Counted from the stretch's first letter, positions 1-7,733 are shown. The stretch is 14,686 nucleotides of DNA from Clostridia bacterium (GCA_017529175.1 JAFXNX010000255.1:1-14686); one strand, 5' to 3'. Numbers and translations are program-made. Notes: generated from the letters alone by a model not told the origin.

Positions 1-337
1 ATACTTTTCTCTGTTCTTCGACCTGCGCGACCATATCGGAGATTATGCGGCTGCACTGCCTTTGCGCCTTCTTTATCATGCGCGCCGCGTCGTTCTTTGC
101 GTCTTCTCTGATTTGAGCCGCCTCTTTTTTCGCCGTTCTCATCATATCTCCGCGCGCCGCCTCTTCACGGCGGTATCTGTCGAGATCCTTTGACGTTTCC
201 GAGAGCCGTTTTGAAAGATCGGCGGATTCCGACCTGAGCTCTTCGATCTCTTTTATAAGCCGCTCTATATACGCGTCTACCTCTTCGGCGTTATATCCTC
301 TGAAAGATCTGCCGAAAGTCTGCTTTTCCCGATCCAT
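1..337 (-). CDS. divIVA: DivIVA-family cell division/polarity protein (C-terminus outside window)
   Basis: Reading leftward from an ATG at 337, the frame stays open to the window edge, giving 112 residues of an incomplete protein. The N-terminus has the DivIVA hallmark: a short start, then FGRSFRGYNAEEVDAYI around residues 8-24, the conserved membrane-binding and dimerisation segment. After it comes a long, highly charged heptad-type coiled coil (from about residue 25 to the edge) rich in E, R, K and A. Family members bind negatively curved membrane at septa and poles and recruit division or wall-synthesis proteins. An AAGG element sits about 9 bases before the start. The ylmH stop is 38 bases upstream, so the two genes are probably cotranscribed. 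In Gram-positive bacteria divIVA typically closes the sepF-ylmG-ylmH cluster, as here. The family call is firm; the specific partner proteins are unknown. Confidence 0.93.
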   Translation of the reverse strand, partial: MDREKQTFGRSFRGYNAEEVDAYIERLIKEIEELRSESADLSKRLSETSKDLDRYRREEAARGDMMRTAKKEAAQIREDAKNDAARMIKKAQRQCSRIISDMVAQVEEQRKV

Positions 338-375
338 ATCTTCCGTCCTTTTCCGGGCGCCGCGGTATCGCCGCC

Positions 376-1221
376 TCACTTGTATTTTCTCGCGTCTATC
401 CTTAGCCTTCCTCTGCGGTTTACGCCGCGATCGCCGTCATAAATGAATTTTCCGTATCCTCTGACCGTCAGCACGTCGCCTTTTTCAACGTATTCGTCAG
501 GCTTCGTCACGACCGTATAGTTGATCTGAACGTCGCCTCGCGCCACGGCTTCCGCCGACGCCTCGCGCGATATGCCGCAAAGCGCTTTGACGATCCCGTC
601 AAGGCGCGGCGACGCCACCGTTTCGCTTATCGCCTCGTACTCGCGCGATATCCTGTAATTACAGGGGAGTGACGTCTTTGAAACACGGACGCTCTCGCGT
701 CCCACAGTCGACAGCTCCGACAGTATAAGAGACGCGGCAGCCCCCAGCGCGAACACCGTCGCGCGCGAAGGCCCGTCCGGCGATATATCGCCGATGGCGC
801 AGCGCTCTATCCCGAGGGACGTGAGCGCGCCGAGATAATCCCTGTGAGACAGATCGGCATACGCGCTGCCGTCGATCTCAAGGGACGTTATCGCGCTATT
901 TATTTCCCCGCCGTCGGCGCCCGATGCGATAAGCTCGCACAGCGCTTCTTCTCTTGCGGGATCGAACGCACCGCCGAAGGTGACGTCTTCCGGCGTCATC
1001 CAGTCGGGAAGAAAAACTGCCGCGCGGCGCTCCGCATCAAGCGCGCCGCCCCAAAAGAAGCATCTTTGCGCTCCTCCCGCGTCGCGCGCCGCGTCGAACG
1101 CCTCCTTTTGCTCGGAGGGTGAGAGAAACTGCGAAGTCCTCACCGTGTACTCCGACGACGCGACAAGGTCTTTTATCCTTCCGGCGAGAATGCTCCCGCC
1201 GCCATCCGGTTTGTTCTTCAT
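376..1221 (-). CDS. ylmH: S4-domain RNA-binding protein, YlmH type
   Basis: The 281-residue protein matches the YlmH family (usually about 255-270 residues). The central part contains the family signature LSHRDYLGALTSLGIERCAIGDI split over residues 124-146. The C-terminal part (about 204-262) is an S4 RNA-binding domain with RLDGIVKALCGISREAS followed by the beta-rich KPDEYVEKGDVLTVRGYGKF region. In Bacillus subtilis the gene lies in the division cluster, and YlmH has been linked to ribosome-associated quality control through binding of stalled 50S complexes; that role is inferred here by homology only. The start codon is four bases after the yggT stop (overlap-style coupling), with only a weak ribosome-binding sequence, suggesting translational coupling. 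The first ten residues are Gly/Lys-rich and may not be conserved. The C-terminus is very basic, consistent with RNA contact. Confidence 0.93.
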   Translation of the reverse strand: MKNKPDGGGSILAGRIKDLVASSEYTVRTSQFLSPSEQKEAFDAARDAGGAQRCFFWGGALDAERRAAVFLPDWMTPEDVTFGGAFDPAREEALCELIASGADGGEINSAITSLEIDGSAYADLSHRDYLGALTSLGIERCAIGDISPDGPSRATVFALGAAASLILSELSTVGRESVRVSKTSLPCNYRISREYEAISETVASPRLDGIVKALCGISREASAEAVARGDVQINYTVVTKPDEYVEKGDVLTVRGYGKFIYDGDRGVNRRGRLRIDARKYK

Positions 1222-1225
1222 CCGG

Positions 1226-1519
1226 TTATAATATCAGGTTGTAGACAGAAACAAGTATCCCCTGGATAATGTGAAGCAAAAGATAGGTCGCCAAAAACGA
1301 CAGATCTATCGGAAAACGCCTCACAAAGTCAAATCTCGATAAGAGCGATCTGACGGGGGATATCACCGGTTCCGTTATCATATAAAGAAAGCCCATGAAT
1401 TTTGAGGAGCGGTCCACGATCGGAAACCAACTTAGGACTGCTCTGATAAACATGAGCAGGGTGAGTATTTCTATCGCGCCGTTCAGGACGGCGAACAATA
1501 CGTAAATCACTATTCGCAT
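1226..1519 (-). CDS. yggT: YggT-family integral membrane protein
   Basis: A small two-helix membrane protein of the YggT/YlmG family. Starting at the ATG at 1519 it has 97 residues, close to the family's usual 85-100. Two hydrophobic segments (about residues 4-29 and 68-93) flank a loop with the family motifs SWFP and TEPVISPVR. The family sits in division clusters of bacteria and in plastids (YLMG), where it affects nucleoid or septum distribution; the molecular role is not settled. The frame also extends to a GTG at 1543, giving 105 residues. That codon lies three bases from the base of a strong stem-loop and in its T-tract, so any ribosome-binding site would be buried; the ATG is preferred, although it too lacks a clear Shine-Dalgarno sequence. 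The gene follows sepF and is almost fused to ylmH. Confidence 0.88.
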   Translation of the reverse strand: MRIVIYVLFAVLNGAIEILTLLMFIRAVLSWFPIVDRSSKFMGFLYMITEPVISPVRSLLSRFDFVRRFPIDLSFLATYLLLHIIQGILVSVYNLIL

Positions 1520-1531
1520 AAGATCATTTTG

Positions 1532-1588
1532 CACAAAAATCACCGGAGCTATGCCGGAAAGGCATAGCTCTCGGAATCATTTTTTGTG
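1532..1588 (-). terminator. Terminator-like stem-loop between sepF and yggT
   Basis: A perfect 10-bp stem pairs 1546-1555 with 1561-1570 around a 5-base loop. It is extended by three more pairs (1543-1545 with 1572-1574) past a single bulged base at 1571. On the minus strand the stem is followed, after TGA, by five T residues, the layout of an intrinsic terminator of modest strength. The flanking A-tract at 1535-1539 and T-tract at 1581-1585 can also pair (CACAAAAA at 1532-1539 with TTTTTGTG at 1581-1588), so the structure reads in both directions. It begins just after the sepF stop (1590-1592). Whether it stops, attenuates or merely protects the 3' end of the sepF message cannot be told from sequence. 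No replacement promoter for yggT is visible downstream, so partial read-through is inferred. Confidence 0.5.
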
Positions 1589-1589
1589 A

Positions 1590-2096
1590 TCAAAGCTCCG
1601 TTTCGAAGTTTTCAGCCTCTTCTTCCTCTTCGGGTTCGGGCTGTTTCTTCTTCTTGCTCGTGAGCTTTGCTTCGTCAACGTCAACGTTGTTGGGCGTTAC
1701 GACGTAAGCCTTCGTTGCGATCTTCTTGAGACTGCCGTTGATCGAATATGCAACGCCGAACAGGAAGTCTATGATGCGGCGGGACGTATCCGCGTCCGCG
1801 TCTTCGAGGTTGAGGACTACCGTTCTCTTGTTGAGAAGGTGGTCGGCGATCTGCGGAACGCTCTCGAACGTTTTGGGCTTAAGGACTTTCATCTCGATCG
1901 AAGTCCCGGAGAGGCTGATGCCGCCCATTCCCGCGGGAGCGCCTATGTTTGCAGGCTGAGGCTGCATACCCTGAACGTCGTCTGCAGGAGTGTCGTAAAC
2001 GCCGAGCTCGTCGTAGTAATCGTCCTCGTAGGTATCCGAGTAAGTGTCATCCTGAGCCTGTTTTTTCTTGAAGTTTTCCATGAAACCAAAAGCCAT
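1590..2096 (-). CDS. sepF: Cell division protein SepF
   Basis: A 168-residue SepF. It opens with MAFGFMENFKKK, the short amphipathic membrane-targeting helix of the family. A long acidic, Tyr/Asp-rich linker (about 15-60) follows, then the compact SepF domain (about 66-138) with the sequence blocks VPQIADHLLNKRTVVLNL and RRIIDFLFGVAYSINGSLKKI. SepF polymerises into arcs, binds the FtsZ C-terminal tail and anchors the Z-ring to the membrane at the early divisome. The unusual C-terminal tail is a run of lysines (148-151) followed by many glutamates (154-160). A strong GGAGG at 2106-2110, nine bases before the ATG, fixes the start. The 77-base gap upstream to yggS is AT-rich and could hold a promoter, but I found no convincing -35/-10 pair there. 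A stem-loop follows the stop codon. Confidence 0.95.
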   Translation of the reverse strand: MAFGFMENFKKKQAQDDTYSDTYEDDYYDELGVYDTPADDVQGMQPQPANIGAPAGMGGISLSGTSIEMKVLKPKTFESVPQIADHLLNKRTVVLNLEDADADTSRRIIDFLFGVAYSINGSLKKIATKAYVVTPNNVDVDEAKLTSKKKKQPEPEEEEEAENFETEL

Positions 2097-2173
2097 ATCT
2101 AAATTCCTCCGAAAATTGTTTTCAAATAATTTTTAAAAATTCTAATTGATTTGCCGGTCGTTTCCCCGTACCG

Positions 2174-2878
2174 TCAGCTATAGATCCTTGCGCCGAAGAC
2201 GGCGGAGCCGACCCTAATCTCGGTCGCGCCTTCCGCGACCGCCTCTTCGTAGCTCTCGCTCATACCCATAGATAATACAGGTTCTATTATATTATAGAGA
2301 TATTTTCCCGAAATGTCAAGGAATATCTCATAAGTTTTGCCGAAAAATTTGTGATAATCGGATTTTTTGTCGCACCGCGGAGCCATAGTCATTATTCCGC
2401 GCGGTCTGATGTTTTTAAAATCCGCAAGCTGTGAGAAGAACTCGTCCGCCGCTTCCGGCATGACGCCGCCCTTCGCCTCTTCTTTTCCGATGTTTATCTC
2501 GACCAGCACGTCCGACACCGTTCCCGCTTCCGCCGAGCGGCGGTCGATCTCGTTTGCGAGGCGGACGCTGTCGACGGATTCGATCAGCGACACCTTTCCG
2601 ACGACGCTCTTCACCTTGTTCGTCTGAAGATGTCCTATCAGGTGTATATCGGCGTGATCCTTCAGTCCGTCGTATTTTGAGAGAAGCTCCGGCACTCTGT
2701 TCTCTCCTATCAGACGGTATCCGAGACCGTCTGTCGCGTAAAGGATATTTTCAACGGAAACGGTCTTCGTCGCAAGGAGTATCTTCACGTCCCTCTTTGA
2801 CGGCGACGCCTCTTTTGCGCGCGCAACGTTTTCTTCGACCCTTTTGAGATTGTCTCTTATCGTATCAAATTTCGTCAT
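2174..2878 (-). CDS. yggS: YggS/PROSC-family PLP homeostasis protein
   Basis: A 234-residue protein of the YggS/YlmE/PLPBP family (usual length 220-240), a fold-type III PLP-binding barrel without known enzymatic activity that buffers pyridoxal phosphate and affects amino-acid metabolism. Visible family blocks are KILLATKTV with the PLP-binding Lys at residue 38, GEN at 58-60, HLIGHLQTNKVK at 79-90, GIMTMAP at 161-167 and the phosphate-binding LSMGMSESYEEAV at about 202-214. The C-terminus carries GATEIRVGSAVFG, also canonical. In Gram-positive bacteria the gene (ylmE) normally precedes sepF, as here. The start ATG lies eight bases after the stop of the HlyD-like gene, indicating cotranscription. 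All key residues are present, and I see nothing abnormal in the protein. Confidence 0.95.
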   Translation of the reverse strand: MTKFDTIRDNLKRVEENVARAKEASPSKRDVKILLATKTVSVENILYATDGLGYRLIGENRVPELLSKYDGLKDHADIHLIGHLQTNKVKSVVGKVSLIESVDSVRLANEIDRRSAEAGTVSDVLVEINIGKEEAKGGVMPEAADEFFSQLADFKNIRPRGIMTMAPRCDKKSDYHKFFGKTYEIFLDISGKYLYNIIEPVLSMGMSESYEEAVAEGATEIRVGSAVFGARIYS

Positions 2879-2885
2879 AACAGCC

Positions 2886-4295
2886 TCAATTCATATTAGT
2901 GATAACTTTTCCGTCGGAAAGCCCTTTTCCGCTGATGATAACGTTCTCGTTAAGTCCGAGCCACTTATAATAGGGCTCATCGCTGTCCGCTTTACCGGAC
3001 GGCGCCGCGCTGTCGGCGCCGGACGCCGTATCGGCAGGCTGCGCGCCGCTCTCCGCAGTCGTGTCGTCCGGCGACCACTCGGGAGATTGCGCGACTCCGT
3101 CGTTATCGGCGGAAGGCGCCGCGGTCTCTTCTTCCTTTTCCTCGTGATCCATACTTACAAGGTAGTTGTTCTCGTATTCGATCATGACCTCGATCCGTCT
3201 GAAGTGGACGACCTCTCCGGTCAGCACGTAGACTCCCATCTGTCCGTCTTTGATCCTGACCGCGGATTTAGGTATCTTGAAGCCGGTGTATTCGTTTTCG
3301 ATAAGCTCGTAGCTTTGCATTCTTGCAAAGTCGAAGCCGTCCGGCGTTTTGTCCGACTTGAAAACCGCGATGCCGACGTCCTCTCCCTCGCTGATCTTGA
3401 CGAGCGTCATCGACAGCTTTATGTCCTTGTTATGCGGAAAATGCACCGTGTACTCGTCCCCCACGACTTTTGAGGCGAGACTGTCGCGGTCAAGCTCGCA
3501 GACGAAATACCACGAGGGGTCCGTGACCGTCTTTCCTCCGTCTCCCGAGGTGTCGGCGGGGGTCGACAAGACGATGCTTTTGAAGTCGTCATACGTCAGG
3601 TTATCTATCAGCGACGACGAAAATACCGCCTCATATCCGTCGGTCTCCGGGTAATACCACCCCGAGCAGGGCGTCGTAACGCTCCCGAGAAGCGCTCCGA
3701 GCTTTGACGTTATCTCGTCTCTTTCCGCCTTGAGCGCGTTTAGTTGAGACGACGTGCTTCCCGCAACGCCGGATGCGGCGTTGCGCCTGTTCACTTTCGT
3801 TATGAGATTCATTTTGTGCGAAAGAGCTTCGGCATACTTGCCCTGCTCCGCGCACTTTCTTATCTCGGCTATGATATCGTAAGTCTCTCCGTCGAGCTTT
3901 GACACTTCCTTGTTCGTAAGGTCGCTGCCGGACGCGGGCGTCAGAAGAGCTATTTGCTTGTCGATATCGGCAAGTCTTTGTCCCGCATCCTCACCCGCCG
4001 AGGAATAGACGTTCGCGACGATGCTTCCCGTCGAGACCTTCTCTCCCGTCGCGACCGTCGGAATAAGGCTTCCCGCCTGGTTGCGCGGAATGACTATCTC
4101 TTTTCTGAAAATATATCCCTCTCCCGAGCGCTTTACGGTATAGGTGTACGGCGTCGCAGACTCGCACTTGACGGAGAGCGTCATCTTGTGCCATATCTGA
4201 TATCCGATATAAATGATGACAAGGATACCGAGCAAAGTGCCCGCTACCCTTATCGCCACCTTTTTCAGATATTCCTTATCGTAATTCTCAAGCAT
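2886..4295 (-). CDS. HlyD-like membrane-anchored protein of the clostridial division cluster
   Basis: From the ATG at 4295 the product has 469 residues. One N-terminal transmembrane helix (about 12-35) is followed by an extracytoplasmic part with a beta-rich lipoyl/barrel-like segment (about 50-97), a helical hairpin (about 103-200) and a second beta-rich segment (about 210-382). This is the layout of HlyD/membrane-fusion proteins, and similar proteins are often annotated as HlyD-family adaptors beside yggS-sepF in Clostridia. No cognate ABC or MFS exporter lies in the window, so a transport role is unproven; a structural envelope role in division is equally possible. The open frame extends 30 codons further upstream to 4385, but that would overlap the preceding ATPase gene by 52 bases and start before its stop. 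The 4295 start, right before the membrane helix, is therefore chosen. A GGAGG lies about 15 bases upstream, farther than ideal. A low-complexity acidic insertion occupies about residues 384-440. Confidence 0.75.
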   Translation of the reverse strand: MLENYDKEYLKKVAIRVAGTLLGILVIIYIGYQIWHKMTLSVKCESATPYTYTVKRSGEGYIFRKEIVIPRNQAGSLIPTVATGEKVSTGSIVANVYSSAGEDAGQRLADIDKQIALLTPASGSDLTNKEVSKLDGETYDIIAEIRKCAEQGKYAEALSHKMNLITKVNRRNAASGVAGSTSSQLNALKAERDEITSKLGALLGSVTTPCSGWYYPETDGYEAVFSSSLIDNLTYDDFKSIVLSTPADTSGDGGKTVTDPSWYFVCELDRDSLASKVVGDEYTVHFPHNKDIKLSMTLVKISEGEDVGIAVFKSDKTPDGFDFARMQSYELIENEYTGFKIPKSAVRIKDGQMGVYVLTGEVVHFRRIEVMIEYENNYLVSMDHEEKEEETAAPSADNDGVAQSPEWSPDDTTAESGAQPADTASGADSAAPSGKADSDEPYYKWLGLNENVIISGKGLSDGKVITNMN

Positions 4296-4333
4296 AATGA
4301 AACCCGTCGGCCTCCGTCGCGGAACGGCCGCTT

Positions 4334-6589
4334 TTATAATTTGATCGTATTCGCGCCTTCCGCAAGAGGCGATATGGCGCGGCATGAGGTCACTATCGAC
4401 TGCGGCATTCCGTCGGAAAGAAGCAGTGAGAGCACGGACGAAAGACGCGCGTCGTCAAGGCGCGAGAAGCATTCGTCAAACACTATCACCGGCGACGAAA
4501 CGTCGCACAGCGACGTCGTCAGAGCAAGGCGCAAAGCGATATACGCCGCGTCCTTCGTTCCTTCGGAAAGGTGATCGAAGTCGATCCCTTCTCCGCTTGA
4601 TACGGACAGGGCGAAATCATCGCCGGAGGAAAGAGACGCGTATTTGCCGTTCGTAAGGCGGGACATATACTCCGCCGCGCGCGACGCGACGCGGGGCGTC
4701 ACGTTGACCCGCATCTTTTCGCAAGACGACGCCAGCGCGCGCCTTGCGGCATTTATCGCCTCGTACTTTTCCGTAAGACGCGCGATCTTTTCTTCTATGA
4801 CGTCTATCCTTCCGGCAGTCTCCGAAGGCGCCCTTCCCGCGGAACCGAGAGTCGCAAGCTCCGCTTCAAGCGTCTCCCCTCTCTTTTTCAGAGAAGCGGC
4901 GGCGCTCGCGGCAAATTCCTTGGAACGCTTCAGCTTCGCGTAGTCCTCTTTCGTCATCGAGAGTATCCTCTCCGTCGCGCTTCCGGTGATCCTTCCGCTC
5001 TCTTTGAATTTCAGCGCGGCGACTCCTTCTTCTCCGGAGAGAAGCTCCGAGAGCTCTTCTTCCGCCAGACGGATCCGCTCTTCGGTCTCTTCGCGGCGGC
5101 GGCATTCTTCACGCACCGTCTCTTTCGCCAGAGCGAGCACTTCAAAGACGTTGTCGGACCGCTCGATCCCGAGCATATCGCCTATCTCCATACCCCGGTC
5201 GATCTCCCTGTCGTGTTTTGTGATAGCCGCTTCCTCGTCCTCTTCCGTCTTCTTAAGACTTTCGATCAGTTTTCCGGTATATTTGTAGCTGTCGTGCTTT
5301 GCGGCGACGGCGCTCTCAAGATCATCCTCGTCCTCGGAGTCCCAGACGCCGAGAAATTCCTCGAACTTTTTGGAATAGTGCAAAAACATGATGATGGCGA
5401 CTCCGCAAAGTACGGCAAAGAGCGTCGTCACGATTATCATAAGCCCCATATAACCCGCCGCATCTATTTTAGAGCGCACGGAGGGGATGAGAAGAGCGGC
5501 GAGAGCTGCGAGCGCCAGTACGCCGAACGTACATCCCGACGAAAGGCAGAACGTACTTGCTCTCTTTATCTTTTTAGAGTCGGAGACGACCTGCTCCGCG
5601 GAGCGCGGCTCCTCGGTGTCTCTGCCCTCGCACTTTTCCTTGAGCGACGCTTTTCTTTCCGCGAGAGCGTCGAGCTCCCGCTCCGTGTCTATGACGGAGT
5701 TTTCACATTCTTCTATCTGCCTCAGAGTTTCCTCTGTGGCGTTCGGATCGATCGATGAGAGTTCCTCCCTCGCCGACTTGAGCGCATCTTCGCATACTTC
5801 GATCTTCTTTACTCTCGAGCTGATCCTGATGTTCTCGTAAGCTTCGCAAAGTCTGCCGAGCTCCGCGGCTTCTTTTTCCCTCTTTGAACGTTTCGCGGAA
5901 ACGTCGGCGATAGCGCTCTCGATCTCGACCGTTTTTTCAGATGCGCCCTTTGAGCTTGTGAGCATCTCGCCGAGGCGGTCTCTTTCCGCTTCGAGCTCTC
6001 CTATCTTTCCTCCGGTCGCGCCGCCCTTCAGAGCGCGCGACGCGGAATCGAGCGCCTCAAGCGCCCTCTTCGCGTTCAGCTGTTCGTCGCCTGACGTCAT
6101 AATGTTGTCAAGCGCGGTCTTCAGCTCCGCTCCGTTGACTCCCGCGGCGTCGAGCCCCTCGACAAGAGCGGTCTCGTAAAATACCTTTTCGGGGAGCTTC
6201 GTAAAATATTCTCCCGCCGAAAGGCGCGTATCGACGGTCTCTCCGGTCGACTCGTTTACGATAGAGGAAGACTCTTTATATATGGTCTTCCCGCCGTCAA
6301 ATATTCGGTCGATCCTGCGCGAGACGGTATACGTTTTACCGTCGTTGCGTATCTTGAGACTGCCCGCGGCAAAGTCCCCTCTTTGATCTATAAACCGGTC
6401 TTTTTCCGATAAAGCGCTCTTTCCGTAAGGCTTGTCCGAAAGCCCGTAAAGCGCGAATTTGATAAACATGGCAAGCGTGCTTTTGCCGCTTTCGTTCGCG
6501 CCTTCCACGATGTTCAGACCTTTCTCGAGCGATACGTTTTTATCGGTCAGAGGTCCGAATGATTTTATGTTTAGTTCGGTAATATACAT
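4334..6589 (-). CDS. SMC/Rad50-like ATPase, YhaN/SbcC type, with internal membrane hairpin
   Basis: A 751-residue ABC-type ATPase of the SMC/Rad50/SbcC superfamily, most like YhaN. The Walker A motif GANESGKST is at residues 30-38. The signature LSEGTKDAA begins at 674, Walker B VIVFDE is at 701-706 and the D-loop SRLDD is at 709-713, so the head is complete. Between the head halves lie two coiled-coil stretches (about 195-340 and 410-625). Between them, about 347-370 and 380-404, are two very hydrophobic helices in place of the CxxC zinc hook of Rad50/SbcC. By family knowledge the protein should work with the Mre11/YhaO-like nuclease subunit encoded immediately upstream. The hydrophobic hairpin suggests the complex is tethered to the membrane. 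The start at 6589 has a purine-rich AAGGAACGG upstream and gives the usual SMC N-terminus. The gene ends 38 bases before the HlyD-like start. Confidence 0.88.
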   Translation of the reverse strand: MYITELNIKSFGPLTDKNVSLEKGLNIVEGANESGKSTLAMFIKFALYGLSDKPYGKSALSEKDRFIDQRGDFAAGSLKIRNDGKTYTVSRRIDRIFDGGKTIYKESSSIVNESTGETVDTRLSAGEYFTKLPEKVFYETALVEGLDAAGVNGAELKTALDNIMTSGDEQLNAKRALEALDSASRALKGGATGGKIGELEAERDRLGEMLTSSKGASEKTVEIESAIADVSAKRSKREKEAAELGRLCEAYENIRISSRVKKIEVCEDALKSAREELSSIDPNATEETLRQIEECENSVIDTERELDALAERKASLKEKCEGRDTEEPRSAEQVVSDSKKIKRASTFCLSSGCTFGVLALAALAALLIPSVRSKIDAAGYMGLMIIVTTLFAVLCGVAIIMFLHYSKKFEEFLGVWDSEDEDDLESAVAAKHDSYKYTGKLIESLKKTEEDEEAAITKHDREIDRGMEIGDMLGIERSDNVFEVLALAKETVREECRRREETEERIRLAEEELSELLSGEEGVAALKFKESGRITGSATERILSMTKEDYAKLKRSKEFAASAAASLKKRGETLEAELATLGSAGRAPSETAGRIDVIEEKIARLTEKYEAINAARRALASSCEKMRVNVTPRVASRAAEYMSRLTNGKYASLSSGDDFALSVSSGEGIDFDHLSEGTKDAAYIALRLALTTSLCDVSSPVIVFDECFSRLDDARLSSVLSLLLSDGMPQSIVTSCRAISPLAEGANTIKL

Positions 6590-6623
6590 GGCAATATCCG
6601 TTCCTTGTCGATTCAGCGTTGGG

Positions 6624-7733
6624 TCAGAAATTCCCGATGTCCGCGCCGTCGAGCGCGGCGAGCCCGTATTTCAGCGCCTGCCGGATATCCCCGCCGTCTG
6701 ACGTAGCTTTAAGTTCTCTGTAGAAAAGTCCTCTGACAGTCGGATCGGTCTCAAAAGACTCCGCGTCGCGCAGCGCCGTTTTGTCGTGCGCTTCAAAGAA
6801 GAAGAGTCCCGCGATCCTCGACGACAAGCGCTCCTCTCCGATTACGAGCGACGCAGGGACCTCTCCCGTCAAGTCAAGTGACAAAAGCGTTTCCTCGCCG
6901 TATCCTTTTTCATCAATGAAAGCGTTTATTTTCCTGACAAGTTCGTCTTCCGACGAGGCGCCGCTCACGTCGAGAGACTCCGTCTCGTACCGGCGCTTCG
7001 AGAAGCGCAGTCTGCGAACTGAAATGTCCGGCGTCCCCTCGCTCTTATCCGCTTCGATTAGCAAAGCGCCCTTTGCGCCCGCCTCGTCGAAATCTCTTCC
7101 CTCAAAGCATCCGGAATACGCCCATACCGCGTTACCGAGCTTTCTCGGCTCGCGCGAATTGTGCTTGTGTCCAAGCGCCGTGTAATCCGCGCCGAACGAA
7201 CGTATCATGCGCTCGTCCACGGGACAGAAGAGCGAGTCGGGAGAGTCCATATCGGCGTGTCCCACGAGGATATTAAAGCGAGAAGGATCGTCGACCGTAC
7301 GCCCTTCTATCGGATTCTTCTCAAGATGTTCGGTGACGAAGCCGTATCCGTAGACGTCGACGCCGAGCTCGTCAAGCGACACCTTTTCAACTTCGTCCTT
7401 CTTGAAAATATGTACGTTTTTCGGGAATATCCCCTCTTTGGCGTATACCGGCATCGAGGATACCGGGTCGTTATTGCCGGGAGAAATGAAGATCTTCGCC
7501 GAAACGTTCCTTGCTTCCCTTATGAATGCGCCGACCGTCTCGCGCGTCACGTACCTTGAATCGAAGAAGTCGCCCGCGATTAGGATGATGTCGACGTCGT
7601 TCTTTTTCGCATAGCTCATCATCGTCGAGAACGACGTGCGAAGTTCTTCCGCGCGTATCCGCGCGCGGGACGGGTCAAGATGGTAAAACGGACTGTCGAA
7701 ACGGACGTCGCCCGTGTGTATGATTTTGATCAT
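6624..7733 (-). CDS. Mre11/SbcD/YhaO-like metallophosphoesterase with altered active site
   Basis: A 369-residue calcineurin-like phosphoesterase of the SbcD/Mre11/YhaO family, the nuclease partner of the SMC-like ATPase encoded 34 bases downstream. Motifs: HTGDVRFDSPF at 6-16, GDFFD at 54-58, PGNND at 85-89, GH at 158-159 and LGHKH at 187-191. Metal ligands D9, D55, N87, H159, H189 and H191 are present. However, the usual DxH of motif I reads D-V-R (Arg11) and the usual GNHD of motif III reads GNND (Asn88), removing a metal ligand and the proton-donor histidine. Activity may be reduced or changed. After the phosphoesterase domain, about residues 240-369 form a capping region. The frame runs 17 codons further upstream to 7784, but that segment overlaps the inferred -10 box at 7775-7780; the ATG at 7733, preceded by GGTGA, is chosen. 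First gene of the leftward operon. Confidence 0.85.
   Translation of the reverse strand: MIKIIHTGDVRFDSPFYHLDPSRARIRAEELRTSFSTMMSYAKKNDVDIILIAGDFFDSRYVTRETVGAFIREARNVSAKIFISPGNNDPVSSMPVYAKEGIFPKNVHIFKKDEVEKVSLDELGVDVYGYGFVTEHLEKNPIEGRTVDDPSRFNILVGHADMDSPDSLFCPVDERMIRSFGADYTALGHKHNSREPRKLGNAVWAYSGCFEGRDFDEAGAKGALLIEADKSEGTPDISVRRLRFSKRRYETESLDVSGASSEDELVRKINAFIDEKGYGEETLLSLDLTGEVPASLVIGEERLSSRIAGLFFFEAHDKTALRDAESFETDPTVRGLFYRELKATSDGGDIRQALKYGLAALDGADIGNF

Noticed and set aside
2128..2141. Fourteen-base A/T palindrome upstream of sepF as an operator
   Set aside because: It is made only of A and T runs in an A/T-rich gap, so symmetry is expected by chance, and no promoter is evident around it.
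4296..4385. Thirty-codon N-terminal extension of the HlyD-like protein
   Set aside because: It would start inside the upstream ATPase gene, is basic and not family-like, and the ATG at 4295 leads straight into the membrane-anchor segment.
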